A stretch of DNA of 64,000 nucleotides, taken from NCBI GenBank assembly GCA_015548865.1, contig JADMXW010000022.1:31997-95996 (forward strand), in the 5' to 3' direction. The notes beneath the pieces are model-generated. The model saw only the letters and a program-made list of their open reading frames with translations, had not been told where the DNA came from and did not search any database. A program made the position numbers and the translations under genes. Below, one piece after another: positions 1-7,181 of the stretch; the first letter of the stretch is position 1; each line of letters opens with the position of its first letter. This DNA comes from Serratia marcescens (lineage in GTDB: Bacteria; Pseudomonadota; Gammaproteobacteria; Enterobacterales; Enterobacteriaceae).

Positions 1-287
1 ACTGGGACGCGGCCACGTTCTACCTGTTGATTCAGGGTGCGGAAACCACCGTGATCAACGATGTAGAATTCACCCGCCACGGCGGAGCGATGGAAGTCGG
101 CGAGCTCTTCAGTGCCAAAGACGAAAACCGGGGTTCCAGAGGGGACGGTCATGCAGGCAGTTTTTCCGCCATAGCCGCGAACCGTAAAGGTGATTACCCC
201 ATCCGCGCTGGTGGGCAGGAAATCGGCGAAAATCGAATGAAAGGCTTTATTCGCCTTATCGCTGAATACGTCGGTCAGTGTCTGCAT
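1..287 (-). CDS. Hypothetical protein, 3' end outside window
   Basis: An open minus-strand frame runs from an ATG at 287 to the window edge without a stop (about 95 codons seen). The product begins MQTLTDVFSDKANKAF and continues as a soluble alpha/beta-looking sequence with no membrane segment. A G-rich stretch (ACGGGGCG) precedes the ATG. Upstream lie a TTCGTCAC-box promoter and a 9+9 bp inverted repeat. I do not recognise the family. An overlapping plus-strand frame at 27-383 is judged a shadow, because this frame has the promoter and start signals shared with its neighbours. Confidence 0.7.
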   Translation of the reverse strand, partial: MQTLTDVFSDKANKAFHSIFADFLPTSADGVITFTVRGYGGKTACMTVPSGTPVFVFGTEELADFHRSAVAGEFYIVDHGGFRTLNQQVERGRVP

Positions 288-312
288 GATGCGCCCCGTG
301 ATCTCGTTTTAT

Positions 313-334
313 GTTGTACTGATACCAGTACAAC
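313..334. promoter_or_regulatory. Inverted repeat, operator-like
   Basis: GTTGTACTG, four bases, then CAGTACAAC form a perfect 9 bp inverted repeat. It overlaps the predicted -10 region (325-330) of the promoter for the gene ending at the window edge. Its placement suggests a repressor site; no partner protein can be named. Confidence 0.45.
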
Positions 335-356
335 ACGGGCCCGGCAGGTGACGAAG
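325..356 (-). promoter_or_regulatory. TTCGTCAC-box promoter
   Basis: Minus-strand CTTCGTCAC (348-356), 17 bp spacer, -10-like TACTGG (325-330), upstream of the gene starting at 287. The box recurs with the same 17 bp geometry at several other gene starts in this window. The -10 is poor, so activator help is likely (inference). Confidence 0.45.
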
Positions 357-441
357 GCGATACGTCGGGTATTATCAGAATGAATATGTCGGTCTGAAAT
401 GGTTTATCAGTGAGCCATCAGCTCCGGCCCCGGGACGCGAA

Positions 442-714
442 TCAACGGTCGTTATGCTGTAGCACCTCCACGAACTGTCCGCAGCTGTCGCAGCAGTACT
501 CATTGGCGAACCTGCCATCGTCTTTCCAGTTGTTTGCCCCGCAGCGGCAGAGCAGTACACGTACCTGAGAAGGGCGGATGCGAGCTTGACCGAATTTGGT
601 TGTCCACTGAGGCTCGCCATCAAAGCGAAAAGAGTCAATGCGAAACCTGCTTTCGCGTTCGTAGGTGTTGAGGTATTTGAAGTACAGCTCTTCAGAGAGA
701 ATGGCATCGGTCAT
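442..714 (-). CDS. Small zinc-ribbon-like protein
   Basis: 90 aa, beginning MTDAILSEELYF. The C-terminal half has CRCG at about residues 56-59 and CCDSCG at about 74-79, a four-cysteine pattern typical of a zinc ribbon. The cysteine pairs are visible; the metal is inferred. AGGGAA lies at a good distance from the ATG and a TTCGTGAC-type box promoter lies at 793-824. A 110-codon frame on the same strand (375-707) is a shadow. Function unknown; a small DNA- or RNA-binding protein is possible. Confidence 0.7.
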   Translation of the reverse strand: MTDAILSEELYFKYLNTYERESRFRIDSFRFDGEPQWTTKFGQARIRPSQVRVLLCRCGANNWKDDGRFANEYCCDSCGQFVEVLQHNDR

Positions 715-792
715 CGTGTATTCCCTGTCTGGCCCCGTGGAGGGTGATTTGCGGCAGAGTGTTGCGTTGCGAAAACTGCCAGGTTGTCGGAG

Positions 793-824
793 CCATTACA
801 CCACGGGTCATACAGGTCACGAAG
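793..824 (-). promoter_or_regulatory. TTCGTCAC-box promoter (variant)
   Basis: Minus-strand CTTCGTGAC (816-824), 17 bp spacer, -10-like TAATGG (793-798), upstream of the zinc-ribbon gene starting at 714. One mismatch to the common box. Confidence 0.4.
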
Positions 825-828
825 GGGG

Positions 829-1104
829 TTACTTACCAGCCAGCGCTTTCTCTTCCCTGGTAGCCAGGCGCATTTGCCCGAAACCTTCACGGATCAGCAA
901 CGGCTTTTCTTTCTTCCAGCCCTTAACGACGGACTCACCGAAACGACGCGGGGCGTTACCATTCCAGGTGGCTATGACGTGGTTATCATGGACTTCGACA
1001 ATCACGACCGGGTGGACGACAACTGTTTTAAGTGTGGTGTTGCCCATATTTACCCGGCTAACCGACCAGACACTCATCCCGACTTCCAGCTGGCTTATTT
1101 TCAT
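829..1104 (-). CDS. Hypothetical protein (91 aa)
   Basis: Product begins MKISQLEVGMSVWSVSR, a compact beta-rich sequence with a basic C-terminal half (KGWKKEKP). There are two in-frame ATGs: the outer one (1110) directly abuts AAGGAA, while the inner one (1104) has normal spacing from it, so 1104 is chosen. The upstream promoter has the box GCGTCAC at 1150-1158. The opening resembles small plasmid proteins annotated only as hypothetical. No domain recognised. Confidence 0.65.
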   Translation of the reverse strand: MKISQLEVGMSVWSVSRVNMGNTTLKTVVVHPVVIVEVHDNHVIATWNGNAPRRFGESVVKGWKKEKPLLIREGFGQMRLATREEKALAGK

Positions 1105-1126
1105 CTTCATTTCCTTCTAAACGAAC

Positions 1127-1158
1127 GTAGTGCGCCACGGCGTAATGTCGTGACGCAC
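1127..1158 (-). promoter_or_regulatory. TTCGTCAC-box promoter (variant)
   Basis: Minus-strand GTGCGTCAC (1150-1158), 17 bp spacer, CACTAC (1127-1132), then GTTCG leading to the gene starting at 1104. Same geometry as the other box promoters, weaker match. Confidence 0.35.
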
Positions 1159-1178
1159 ATTACCATGCCCGGGGCTTA

Positions 1179-1655
1179 TCAGAACATAAGCCAGGTGGCG
1201 TTACCGGCAGTATTTCTGGACTGGTAGGCTTTTGCCTGCGCGTGAAGCAGCTTCCACAGCTGACGAAGTGTAGCAGCATGATTTTCACCACCAGCATTAA
1301 CCCGCAGTTCGCCGATCTCGCGGGTAACAGTGAAACAATTCCGGCTCTCATCCCAGCCTGAATGTTCACGCGCTTCCACCACCAGATCATTAGACGTATC
1401 AGGGCCGGTCTTTGCTGCATTCAGCACGAACTCCGTTTTAACAGTAATACGGCTGGCGTTATCCGGCGCATCCAGAAAGACGGTGAACCCCTCAGTTCGG
1501 CGGTCAGTTATACGACGGCTCCCCCAGGAGGTGATCCCCCTCTGGACACGCATCATTGAAAGAGCGTGGGACTCGGTTGCCTGCACTGTGCGATACAGGT
1601 CGGTCAGGGAAGAAAGGCTGAAGCTTTCAGGGGCAGTCTGGATAGCGTCGGTCAT
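1179..1655 (-). CDS. Hypothetical protein, paralogue of the next gene
   Basis: 158 aa. The segment around residues 35-90 contains QRGITSWG, LDAPDNASRI and KTEFVL. The gene immediately upstream (1691-2149) has QVKTGVTSWG, MDTPDNDSRI and KLNFVL at equivalent positions, so the two are tandem paralogues. Only 35 bp separate them and no promoter is visible between, suggesting co-transcription. GAGGATCTACC precedes the ATG. The conserved TSWG and PDN.SRI patches suggest a beta-sandwich-like core, but no function can be assigned. Confidence 0.7.
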   Translation of the reverse strand: MTDAIQTAPESFSLSSLTDLYRTVQATESHALSMMRVQRGITSWGSRRITDRRTEGFTVFLDAPDNASRITVKTEFVLNAAKTGPDTSNDLVVEAREHSGWDESRNCFTVTREIGELRVNAGGENHAATLRQLWKLLHAQAKAYQSRNTAGNATWLMF

Positions 1656-1690
1656 GGTAGATCCTCGGTTATATGGTGTGTTTTCTGGCT

Positions 1691-2149
1691 TCAGTAGCTG
1701 TCGTTTGCCACGTAATAGGACGTGCCTGGATAGAAGTAGCGGTAATCCGGCTGCATGTCATTGGTGATGACGGATGCTTCTTCCCAGACCCCGCTGGTGG
1801 ACATAAACTCATCTGTCGTTTCATTCTCCAGCCGCATATAGCGTTCAGGAGCGCATTCCGCCCAGGCGCGTTTCACCGTATCCCAGTTAGCGTACTGGCT
1901 GATTTCAATATTCAGGGGCGCATTCTTCTCAGGCTGGTTACGGCGGGAACTCAGCACGAAATTCAGCTTCAGGACGATACGACTGTCGTTGTCAGGAGTA
2001 TCCATCCAGATCTGGTATTCAGCCGTAGGCCGGGATGACTGGTTTTTGCGGCCCCACGAGGTGACACCGGTTTTAACCTGGACTATCGAGACTTTATGCG
2101 CATCAGTCTTGCCAACGCTGGTCATCAATTCAGACAGACTTTTAAACAT
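1691..2149 (-). CDS. Hypothetical protein, paralogue of the preceding gene
   Basis: 152 aa, beginning MFKSLSELMTSVGKTDAHK. It shares GVTSWG, TPDNDSRI, a FVLSSRR segment and a later Trp-Asp with the product of 1179-1655. The C-terminus is tyrosine-rich (DYRYFYPGTSYY) and has no counterpart in the paralogue. First gene of a two-gene unit with a clear box promoter at 2191-2222. GGGGATG lies ahead of the ATG. Function unknown. Confidence 0.7.
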   Translation of the reverse strand: MFKSLSELMTSVGKTDAHKVSIVQVKTGVTSWGRKNQSSRPTAEYQIWMDTPDNDSRIVLKLNFVLSSRRNQPEKNAPLNIEISQYANWDTVKRAWAECAPERYMRLENETTDEFMSTSGVWEEASVITNDMQPDYRYFYPGTSYYVANDSY

Positions 2150-2178
2150 GGTGCATCCCCAGTGATTATTGGTATGTT

Positions 2179-2222
2179 CGTTTTGTTTACTTATTAAATC
2201 ACTGGTTACCCGGGTGACGAAG
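2179..2222 (-). promoter_or_regulatory. TTCGTCAC-box promoter with GTAAACAAAACG element
   Basis: Minus strand: CTTCGTCAC (2214-2222), 17 bp spacer, -10 TAATAA (2191-2196), then GTAAACAAAACG (2179-2190), which would form the start of the transcript. Drives the gene pair 1691-2149 and 1179-1655. One of the two best examples of this promoter type. Confidence 0.6.
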
Positions 2223-2257
2223 TCAGAGCCGGGTAAAAAAAGGACAAAATTTGCGGA

Positions 2258-2524
2258 TTAGTGGCTGGTGGTGGTATTGGCCTGCGGGACAGGGCCATCG
2301 AACAATTTGTCAAAAAATTCCACGCCACGCTGGTACACATCGCGCAGCTCCATATCTTCACGCTCGGTCAGGCCCATCTTATTGAGCACGGCAAGGCCGG
2401 TACGAAGGCGAGGAATCAATACGGTTTCCAGATAGATCCTGCGGCCCGCAATAATTTCCGGGGATGCTTCATTGATGTAAAAATCAACGGTTTTCGTGAT
2501 GCTGAAGTGCTTTACTTCGCTCAT
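2258..2524 (-). CDS. Hypothetical protein (88 aa)
   Basis: Begins MSEVKHFSITKTVDFYINEA and is predicted largely helical, with a His/Thr-rich tail (NTTTSH). GAGGAG precedes the ATG at 2524. The gap to the upstream gene at 2617 holds a GC-rich hairpin but no obvious promoter, so the gene may depend on readthrough. No recognisable domain. Confidence 0.65.
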   Translation of the reverse strand: MSEVKHFSITKTVDFYINEASPEIIAGRRIYLETVLIPRLRTGLAVLNKMGLTEREDMELRDVYQRGVEFFDKLFDGPVPQANTTTSH

Positions 2525-2584
2525 CGTCTGGTACTCCTCAGAATGATGTCATGATACTCGGTTTGATTCAGGGGAGGGGAGCAA

Positions 2585-2604
2585 CCCGGGCAAACAAGCC
2601 CGGG
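2585..2604 (-). terminator. GC-rich hairpin after the 197-aa gene
   Basis: CCCGGGC, six bases, GCCCGGG immediately downstream of the stop at 2617 on the minus strand. The T-run is weak, so it could attenuate rather than stop transcription. Confidence 0.45.
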
Positions 2605-2616
2605 CGCAGGCAGCAG

Positions 2617-3210
2617 TTATTCGAGACCCAGTGCAACGTGATCGCCATCATCAGAAAGGCGAATGAATAGCATCTGCGTACCGCCGCTCAAGCCGAACTG
2701 GAGATCCCAGCCTGGGACAGAAGATGTCTCGCATTCACGCACATCGATGACCTGGTCACGGTAGAGCAAGAAGCGTGTATCAGACTTGTCATCTTCAGCG
2801 ACGTGGGCCATCTGATCAGCAAATTTGTCTTCGAGGTCGAACCAGCTTTCCAGCCAGACCTTATCAGAGACCAGGCTGATACCGCAGGCGGATTCCGCCG
2901 TGCCGGTCACAGCCTCAGCGACTGGTTCTACAGAAGTCATATTAAATACCGCATCAACTACCAGTGCCTGCTCTGAGGTCGCCGGGTAGATACCTTGCAG
3001 ATAAACGCTATTGCCGTTCACTTCGAAGCCGTCTTCAAGACTGATGTCGTCATGATCAACGTCATAAACATCCGCGAGGTTGCGAAGACAGATCAGGTTG
3101 GCTTCATCTTCGTTCTCCGCTTCAATGCGCATCAGTGGCAGTTCGCCACCACTGGAGTCGGATTCATAGTAGTGAACGTAGAATACATTTTTCTCTTTGC
3201 TGGTGGTCAT
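2617..3210 (-). CDS. Acidic hypothetical protein (197 aa)
   Basis: Strongly acidic, beginning MTTSKEKNVFYVHYYESDSS, with an Asp/Glu-rich stretch near residues 45-60 (DVDHDDISLEDG) and no membrane segment. The acidity and lack of motifs fit a plasmid accessory or DNA-mimic-like protein, but nothing beyond charge supports that. A box promoter is at 3242-3273. IS186 sits just upstream of that promoter (from 3306), so expression could be affected by the insertion. Confidence 0.65.
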   Translation of the reverse strand: MTTSKEKNVFYVHYYESDSSGGELPLMRIEAENEDEANLICLRNLADVYDVDHDDISLEDGFEVNGNSVYLQGIYPATSEQALVVDAVFNMTSVEPVAEAVTGTAESACGISLVSDKVWLESWFDLEDKFADQMAHVAEDDKSDTRFLLYRDQVIDVRECETSSVPGWDLQFGLSGGTQMLFIRLSDDGDHVALGLE

Positions 3211-3229
3211 GGCGTTGCCCCGTGTTGTT

Positions 3230-3273
3230 CGTTTTGTTTACTTATAGTCTCACGGGGTATTCAGGTGACGAAG
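3230..3273 (-). promoter_or_regulatory. TTCGTCAC-box promoter with GTAAACAAAACG element
   Basis: Minus strand: CTTCGTCAC (3265-3273), 17 bp spacer, -10 CTATAA (3242-3247), GTAAACAAAACG (3230-3241). Spacing is identical to the copy at 2179-2222. It lies only 33 bp from the left end of IS186. Confidence 0.6.
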
Positions 3274-3305
3274 GAAATCGGGCATAAAAAAGCGGGGATT
3301 TAACC

Positions 3306-4644
3306 CATAAGCGCTAACTTAAGGGTTGTGGTATTACGCCTGATATGATTTAACGTGCCGATGAATTACTCTCACGATAACTGGTCAGCAATTCTGGCCC
3401 ATATTGGTAAGCCCGAAGAACTGGATACTTCGGCACGTAATGCCGGGGCTCTAACCCGCCGCCGCGAAATTCGTGATGCTGCAACTCTGCTACGTCTGGG
3501 GCTGGCTTACGGCCCCGGGGGGATGTCATTACGTGAAGTCACTGCATGGGCTCAGCTCCATGACGTTGCAACATTATCTGACGTGGCTCTCCTGAAGCGG
3601 CTGCGGAATGCCGCCGACTGGTTTGGCATACTTGCCGCACAAACACTTGCTGTACGCGCCGCAGTTACGGGTTGTACAAGCGGAAAGAGATTGCGTCTTG
3701 TCGATGGAACAGCAATCAGTGCGCCCGGGGGCGGCAGCGCTGAATGGCGACTACATATGGGATATGATCCTCATACCTGTCAGTTCACTGATTTTGAGCT
3801 AACCGACAGCAGAGACGCTGAACGGCTGGACCGATTTGCGCAAACGGCAGACGAGATACGCATTGCTGACCGGGGATTCGGTTCGCGTCCCGAATGTATC
3901 CGCTCACTTGCTTTTGGAGAAGCTGATTATATCGTCCGGGTTCACTGGCGAGGATTGCGCTGGTTAACTGCAGAAGGAATGCGCTTTGACATGATGGGTT
4001 TTCTGCGCGGGCTGGATTGCGGTAAGAACGGTGAAACCACTGTAATGATAGGCAATTCAGGTAATAAAAAAGCCGGAGCTCCCTTTCCGGCACGTCTCAT
4101 TGCCGTATCACTTCCTCCCGAAAAAGCATTAATCAGTAAAACCCGACTGCTCAGCGAGAATCGTCGAAAAGGACGAGTAGTTCAGGCGGAAACGCTGGAA
4201 GCAGCGGGCCATGTGCTATTGCTAACATCATTACCGGAAGATGAATATTCAGCAGAGCAAGTGGCTGATTGTTACCGTCTGCGATGGCAAATTGAACTGG
4301 CTTTTAAGCGGCTCAAAAGTTTGCTGCACCTGGATGCTTTGCGTGCAAAGGAACCTGAACTCGCGAAAGCGTGGATATTTGCTAATCTACTCGCCGCATT
4401 TTTAATTGACGACATAATCCAGCCATCGCTGGATTTCCCCCCCAGAAGTGCCGGATCCGAAAAGAAGAACTAACTCGTTGTGGAGAATAACAAAAATGGT
4501 CATCTGGAGCTTACAGGTGGCCATTCGTGGGACAGTATCCCTGACAGCCTACAAAACGCAATTGAAGAACGCGAGGCATCGTCTTAACGAGGCACCGAGG
4601 CGTCGCATTCTTCAGATGGTTCAACCCTTAAGTTAGCGCTTATG
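3306..4644 (+). mobile_element. IS186 (IS4 family), intact
   Basis: A 1339 bp element with perfect 23 bp terminal inverted repeats (3306-3328 and 4622-4644), flanked by the direct repeat GGATTTAACC (3296-3305 and 4645-4654). The reassembled target is GGGGATTTAACCCC, matching the known IS186 preference for G4-N6-C4. Before insertion this was the stem-loop of the terminator of the gene at 4707-5048. The element carries one transposase gene and looks complete. Confidence 0.95.
3361..4473 (+). CDS. insL: IS186 transposase
   Basis: 370 aa IS4-family DDE transposase, the expected IS186 InsL length when started at the second ATG (MNYSHDNWSAIL). Visible elements: LVDGTAIS with the first catalytic Asp near residue 115, ADRGFGSRPE near 170 with the second Asp, and the YREK-like block YRLRWQIELAFKRLKSL near 310-326 with the catalytic Glu. 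The frame is uninterrupted, so the element is probably active. Confidence 0.95.
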   Translation: MNYSHDNWSAILAHIGKPEELDTSARNAGALTRRREIRDAATLLRLGLAYGPGGMSLREVTAWAQLHDVATLSDVALLKRLRNAADWFGILAAQTLAVRAAVTGCTSGKRLRLVDGTAISAPGGGSAEWRLHMGYDPHTCQFTDFELTDSRDAERLDRFAQTADEIRIADRGFGSRPECIRSLAFGEADYIVRVHWRGLRWLTAEGMRFDMMGFLRGLDCGKNGETTVMIGNSGNKKAGAPFPARLIAVSLPPEKALISKTRLLSENRRKGRVVQAETLEAAGHVLLLTSLPEDEYSAEQVADCYRLRWQIELAFKRLKSLLHLDALRAKEPELAKAWIFANLLAAFLIDDIIQPSLDFPPRSAGSEKKN

Positions 4645-4655
4645 GGATTTAACCC

Positions 4656-4668
4656 CGCCAGTTTTGAT
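4656..4668 (-). terminator. Terminator split by IS186
   Basis: The right half of a stem (CCCCGC, 4653-4658) remains next to the stop of the 4707-5048 gene. The left half and the A-run (T-run on the minus strand) are at 3286-3297, on the other side of IS186. Rejoined, GCGGGGATTTAACCCCGC plus a T-run is a textbook minus-strand terminator. It is now interrupted in its loop. Confidence 0.7.
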
Positions 4669-4706
4669 ATTTATAATTATGCCAACATGTAGTTCCAGCG
4701 CAGTTA

Positions 4707-5048
4707 TTACTTAGGCCTTGGGCCTTTTCGTGTATTACTTTTTTCTGGCTCTTCCACCGACTCTTCTGCTGGTTTTTCCACCGACTCTTGTGTTGGCGTT
4801 GTAGTGGCTGCGGCTGCGGCTGCTGCTGCGGCAGTAGCGGTTGAATCGTCATAATCAGTGGTAGCAGTAACATCACCCGATTCAGTCATATGGAGAGTGA
4901 CAGTGACAGGTTTGCCATCAACAGCAAAATTGAGACTAACTGAACCTTTCATCTTCAGTAAGAGTGCGGCCCGGGTATATCCATCGGAAAGTTTTAAACC
5001 AACAGAAGCTAAAGCATCAGCAATTTTGTTATGAATATCGTTGCTCAT
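4707..5048 (-). CDS. Hypothetical protein with poly-Ala and Glu/Pro-rich tail
   Basis: 113 aa from the ATG at 5048. The outer ATG at 5054 abuts AAGGA directly, so the inner one with normal spacing is preferred. Residues 1-65 look folded (MSNDIHNKIADALASVG). They are followed by about ten consecutive alanines and a low-complexity tail with ESVEKPAEESVEEPEK and a basic end (RKGPRPK). The tail is encoded by near-repeated DNA, so its length may vary between relatives. Its terminator is split by IS186. Function unknown. Confidence 0.6.
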   Translation of the reverse strand: MSNDIHNKIADALASVGLKLSDGYTRAALLLKMKGSVSLNFAVDGKPVTVTLHMTESGDVTATTDYDDSTATAAAAAAAAATTTPTQESVEKPAEESVEEPEKSNTRKGPRPK

Positions 5049-5133
5049 TTTCATTCCTTAATGTGTGTGTATTAGCGGAATATCAAATCATAAGACTTCA
5101 ACTGAAAAAGGGTCAGAAGTGAAAAGTTATTTT

Positions 5134-5171
5134 CTATACGTATGATGGCACAGGAAGGTGGGGTGACGAAG
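5134..5171 (-). promoter_or_regulatory. TTCGTCAC-box promoter
   Basis: Minus strand: CTTCGTCAC (5163-5171), 17 bp, -10-like TCATAC (5140-5145), then GTATAGAAAA. Upstream of the gene starting at 5048; same box-to-minus-10 spacing as at 2179 and 3230. Confidence 0.5.
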
Positions 5172-5425
5172 AAGAATAAGCAAAAAAAAAGCGGGGTATT
5201 ATCCCCGCAAAACTACACACAGCAATTCAATAAAACAACTTCCAGGGGGGCGATGCACACATCACAACTTCGGTCTGTCAGACGGGAACCGGCCTTGGGC
5301 GCTTGTATCCCATTTGACGAAAATTTGGTTTTAAAACCGGTAAATCGTTACTCTTTCTTCCTGCTACCCCGGTCTATCACCGGGGTAGCGGAGTCCGCCA
5401 TTCTCGGCAGCGCCAGCTGATCAGA

Positions 5426-5461
5426 TTACATAGACTCAGATTTAAAGTTACGCGTTCGCAT
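5426..5461 (-). CDS. 11-aa mini-ORF with perfect Shine-Dalgarno
   Basis: ATG at 5461 preceded by TAAGGAGGTTAT; product MRTRNFKSESM then TAA. The ribosome-binding site is far stronger than most in the window, and the peptide lies just before the 5363-5388 hairpin, the layout of a leader peptide. No codon-usage argument is possible at this length. Confidence 0.3.
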   Translation of the reverse strand: MRTRNFKSESM

Positions 5462-5642
5462 ATAACCTCCTTAGTGTGGGCCGGTTCACTGGATTGTGAA
5501 TTGTCAGTAACGCTAAATTTGTAGACTTCAGGTCTACAGCCTGGCTTATATAGGCAGGCGCGGCAGTTTTTTAAGAGTTTGAACGTAACGAGAGCATTTA
5601 CATAAATCCTCCTTTCTGTAGCTGACCAGATTTAACGTCTTT

Positions 5643-5680
5643 GTCTATTCAGTGAACCATACCCTATTCATGTGACGAAG
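5643..5680 (-). promoter_or_regulatory. TTCGTCAC-box promoter of the ORF-less unit
   Basis: Minus strand: CTTCGTCAC (5672-5680), 17 bp, CACTGA (5649-5654), followed by ATAGACAAAGACG, a degenerate form of GTAAACAAAACG. Confidence 0.45.
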
Positions 5681-5840
5681 GTTTCTGAGTGTAAAAATAC
5701 GTAATAAGCAACGCTATTATCGCTAATTCTAAAAATAGGGCGAATTAAAATACCGGCAAAACGCGGACGTTTATACCGGTATTATTTCTGAGCTGCTGGT
5801 GCAATATCGCGAGGTAAGCTGTAGTCAGCGCGGCAGGTAC

Positions 5841-7013
5841 TTAACGGCTAGGCTTGCTGGTGGTTAAGGCCTCATCCTGCGCCAGCAACGTGATCACATC
5901 CCCGGCAATCTCCGGGCGGATACCAGGCGATTTATGCGCGGCATGGGCCGCGACAGCCAGCGGTCTCCAGTTGAGTGATGCTGCAATACGTCTGATCTCT
6001 TCAATAACCCGGAATGTATCGCTCTCCAGCGCCAGACCCGCACGGGCGGTATCGAAAGATACGCGCTGCGCCGAAGTGAGCGGCGAGTGCTTCTTCAGTT
6101 CTGCGGTGATGATACGCTGCGCTTCAGCACCGATTGACGCGCCACCTTCGACGACCCCGGTTAAACCGACGAGCTTACCTCCATCACTGCGGCTATTATC
6201 GTCTTTAACCCTGGGTGGCGGGGCCAGGGCGGTCAGATCCACGTCCTGCTGTAAGAGCTCCAGCAGGTCAGCCAGCATATCGGGTTTAATCACACCTTTT
6301 AAACCCGCTGCGCGTTTCGCTAGGCTGACAGGAGAACGGCCCAGGCGGGCGGACATCGCAATAAGGCAATTAGCCAGAACAAAGAGGTCATCAACCCCAA
6401 TCAGTGGCGCACACTCTTGCCTGAACGTCTGATCATCCCGGAATGCAGGAGCTGGTGGGGCCGGTTTAGGCGTTTTGGCCTTTGCCTGCGGCTTGTCATA
6501 ACCACGTAGGGCTTTTTCTGCACTGTCTGAAACCTTACGGATGCTTTGCGTCAGATCATCACCACCTGCCAGGCCTGCGGTCAACTGAAGCATATAATCG
6601 AGCCTGCCGAGCATGTCAGGGGAAGCAAGCCCGGTCGCTATCTTCTGGCTGATGTCGTTAAGGTTGCTGAGTATACCACCGGCGATTTTAGACGGAGGAG
6701 TAACAACCGCCTGGACATTATGGCTGGTATGAATTTCCCGCGACACCAGGGTGAGGACTTTGCGCCAGTCAGGTTGTACACCAGCATCAAGCGTCTCAAG
6801 GTGGCTTATTGCATTTCTCAGGCTATCCCATCTGGATAGCTGTAGAGGGTCACCGTTCTGCTTTCCTGATTTCAGCCACTGAACGAGGTAGACGAAGTCA
6901 GATGTAGCTGAGGCCACCAGCCCGGCAATAACGCGCTCTCTTGCTTGAGGCGTTGTAGGGTTAGATCTTCGCACCGGCAGACGGTCATTTTTATGTGCCG
7001 TTGGTCTTTTCAT
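5841..7013 (-). CDS. Hypothetical protein (390 aa)
   Basis: The largest unknown of the first 10 kb. It has a basic N-terminus (MKRPTAHKNDRLPVRRSNP), a mostly helical body, a Pro/Ala/Lys linker near residues 172-190 (KAKTPKPAPPAPA) and a second helical domain to the end. No membrane segment, nucleotide-binding motif or catalytic signature is visible. GC-richer than the later plasmid genes. No strong Shine-Dalgarno precedes the ATG at 7013. Function not assignable. Confidence 0.7.
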   Translation of the reverse strand: MKRPTAHKNDRLPVRRSNPTTPQARERVIAGLVASATSDFVYLVQWLKSGKQNGDPLQLSRWDSLRNAISHLETLDAGVQPDWRKVLTLVSREIHTSHNVQAVVTPPSKIAGGILSNLNDISQKIATGLASPDMLGRLDYMLQLTAGLAGGDDLTQSIRKVSDSAEKALRGYDKPQAKAKTPKPAPPAPAFRDDQTFRQECAPLIGVDDLFVLANCLIAMSARLGRSPVSLAKRAAGLKGVIKPDMLADLLELLQQDVDLTALAPPPRVKDDNSRSDGGKLVGLTGVVEGGASIGAEAQRIITAELKKHSPLTSAQRVSFDTARAGLALESDTFRVIEEIRRIAASLNWRPLAVAAHAAHKSPGIRPEIAGDVITLLAQDEALTTSKPSR

Positions 7014-7181
7014 TTCGAATATCTCAACTTGGTTCCATCAACGATAACTCCGCGCCCGGGAGCCAGACAGCATGAAACAATGTATTTACCATGTTTGATA
7101 AAAGCGCAACCGGCAGCGCCGTCAAAAAAATGCTATATGACAGCGCTGGTTAGAGCAGAAAGATTCAGGGAGGTTTTACAT
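7014..7181 (-). pseudogene. Possible decayed small gene
   Basis: Between two genes, minus-strand frames give a protein-like segment (NLPESFCSNQRCHIAFF) that hits a stop at a run of seven Ts. In another frame it is followed by DGAAGCAFIKHGKYIVSC and ends TKLRYSK plus stop. Joining them needs a one-base shift in the T-run, and the only ATG is followed directly by TAA. This may be a broken gene or chance. Confidence 0.2.

Larger units (their letters stand above)
5182..5680 (-). ncRNA. Transcription unit without a long ORF (candidate regulatory RNA)
   Basis: A box promoter at 5649-5680 and a strong terminator at 5182-5208 (GCGGGG-TATTAT-CCCCGC plus nine Ts on the minus strand) bracket about 470 nt with no long frame. 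Inside are a hairpin at 5520-5537 (GTAGACCTGAAGTCTAC) and a 9 bp stem at 5363-5388 (CTACCCCGG/CCGGGGTAG). There are also two very strong Shine-Dalgarno sites: AAGGAGG followed by ATG-TAA (5598-5603), and AAGGAGG followed by an 11-codon ORF (5426-5461). It could be a leader-peptide-controlled RNA, a small RNA or a remnant. Confidence 0.4.

Noticed and set aside
27..383. 118-codon plus-strand frame
   Set aside because: Overlaps a minus-strand gene that has promoter and start signals matching its neighbours; no Shine-Dalgarno for the plus frame.
375..707. 110-codon minus-strand frame
   Set aside because: Out of frame with the zinc-ribbon gene 442-714, which has the better start and motif.
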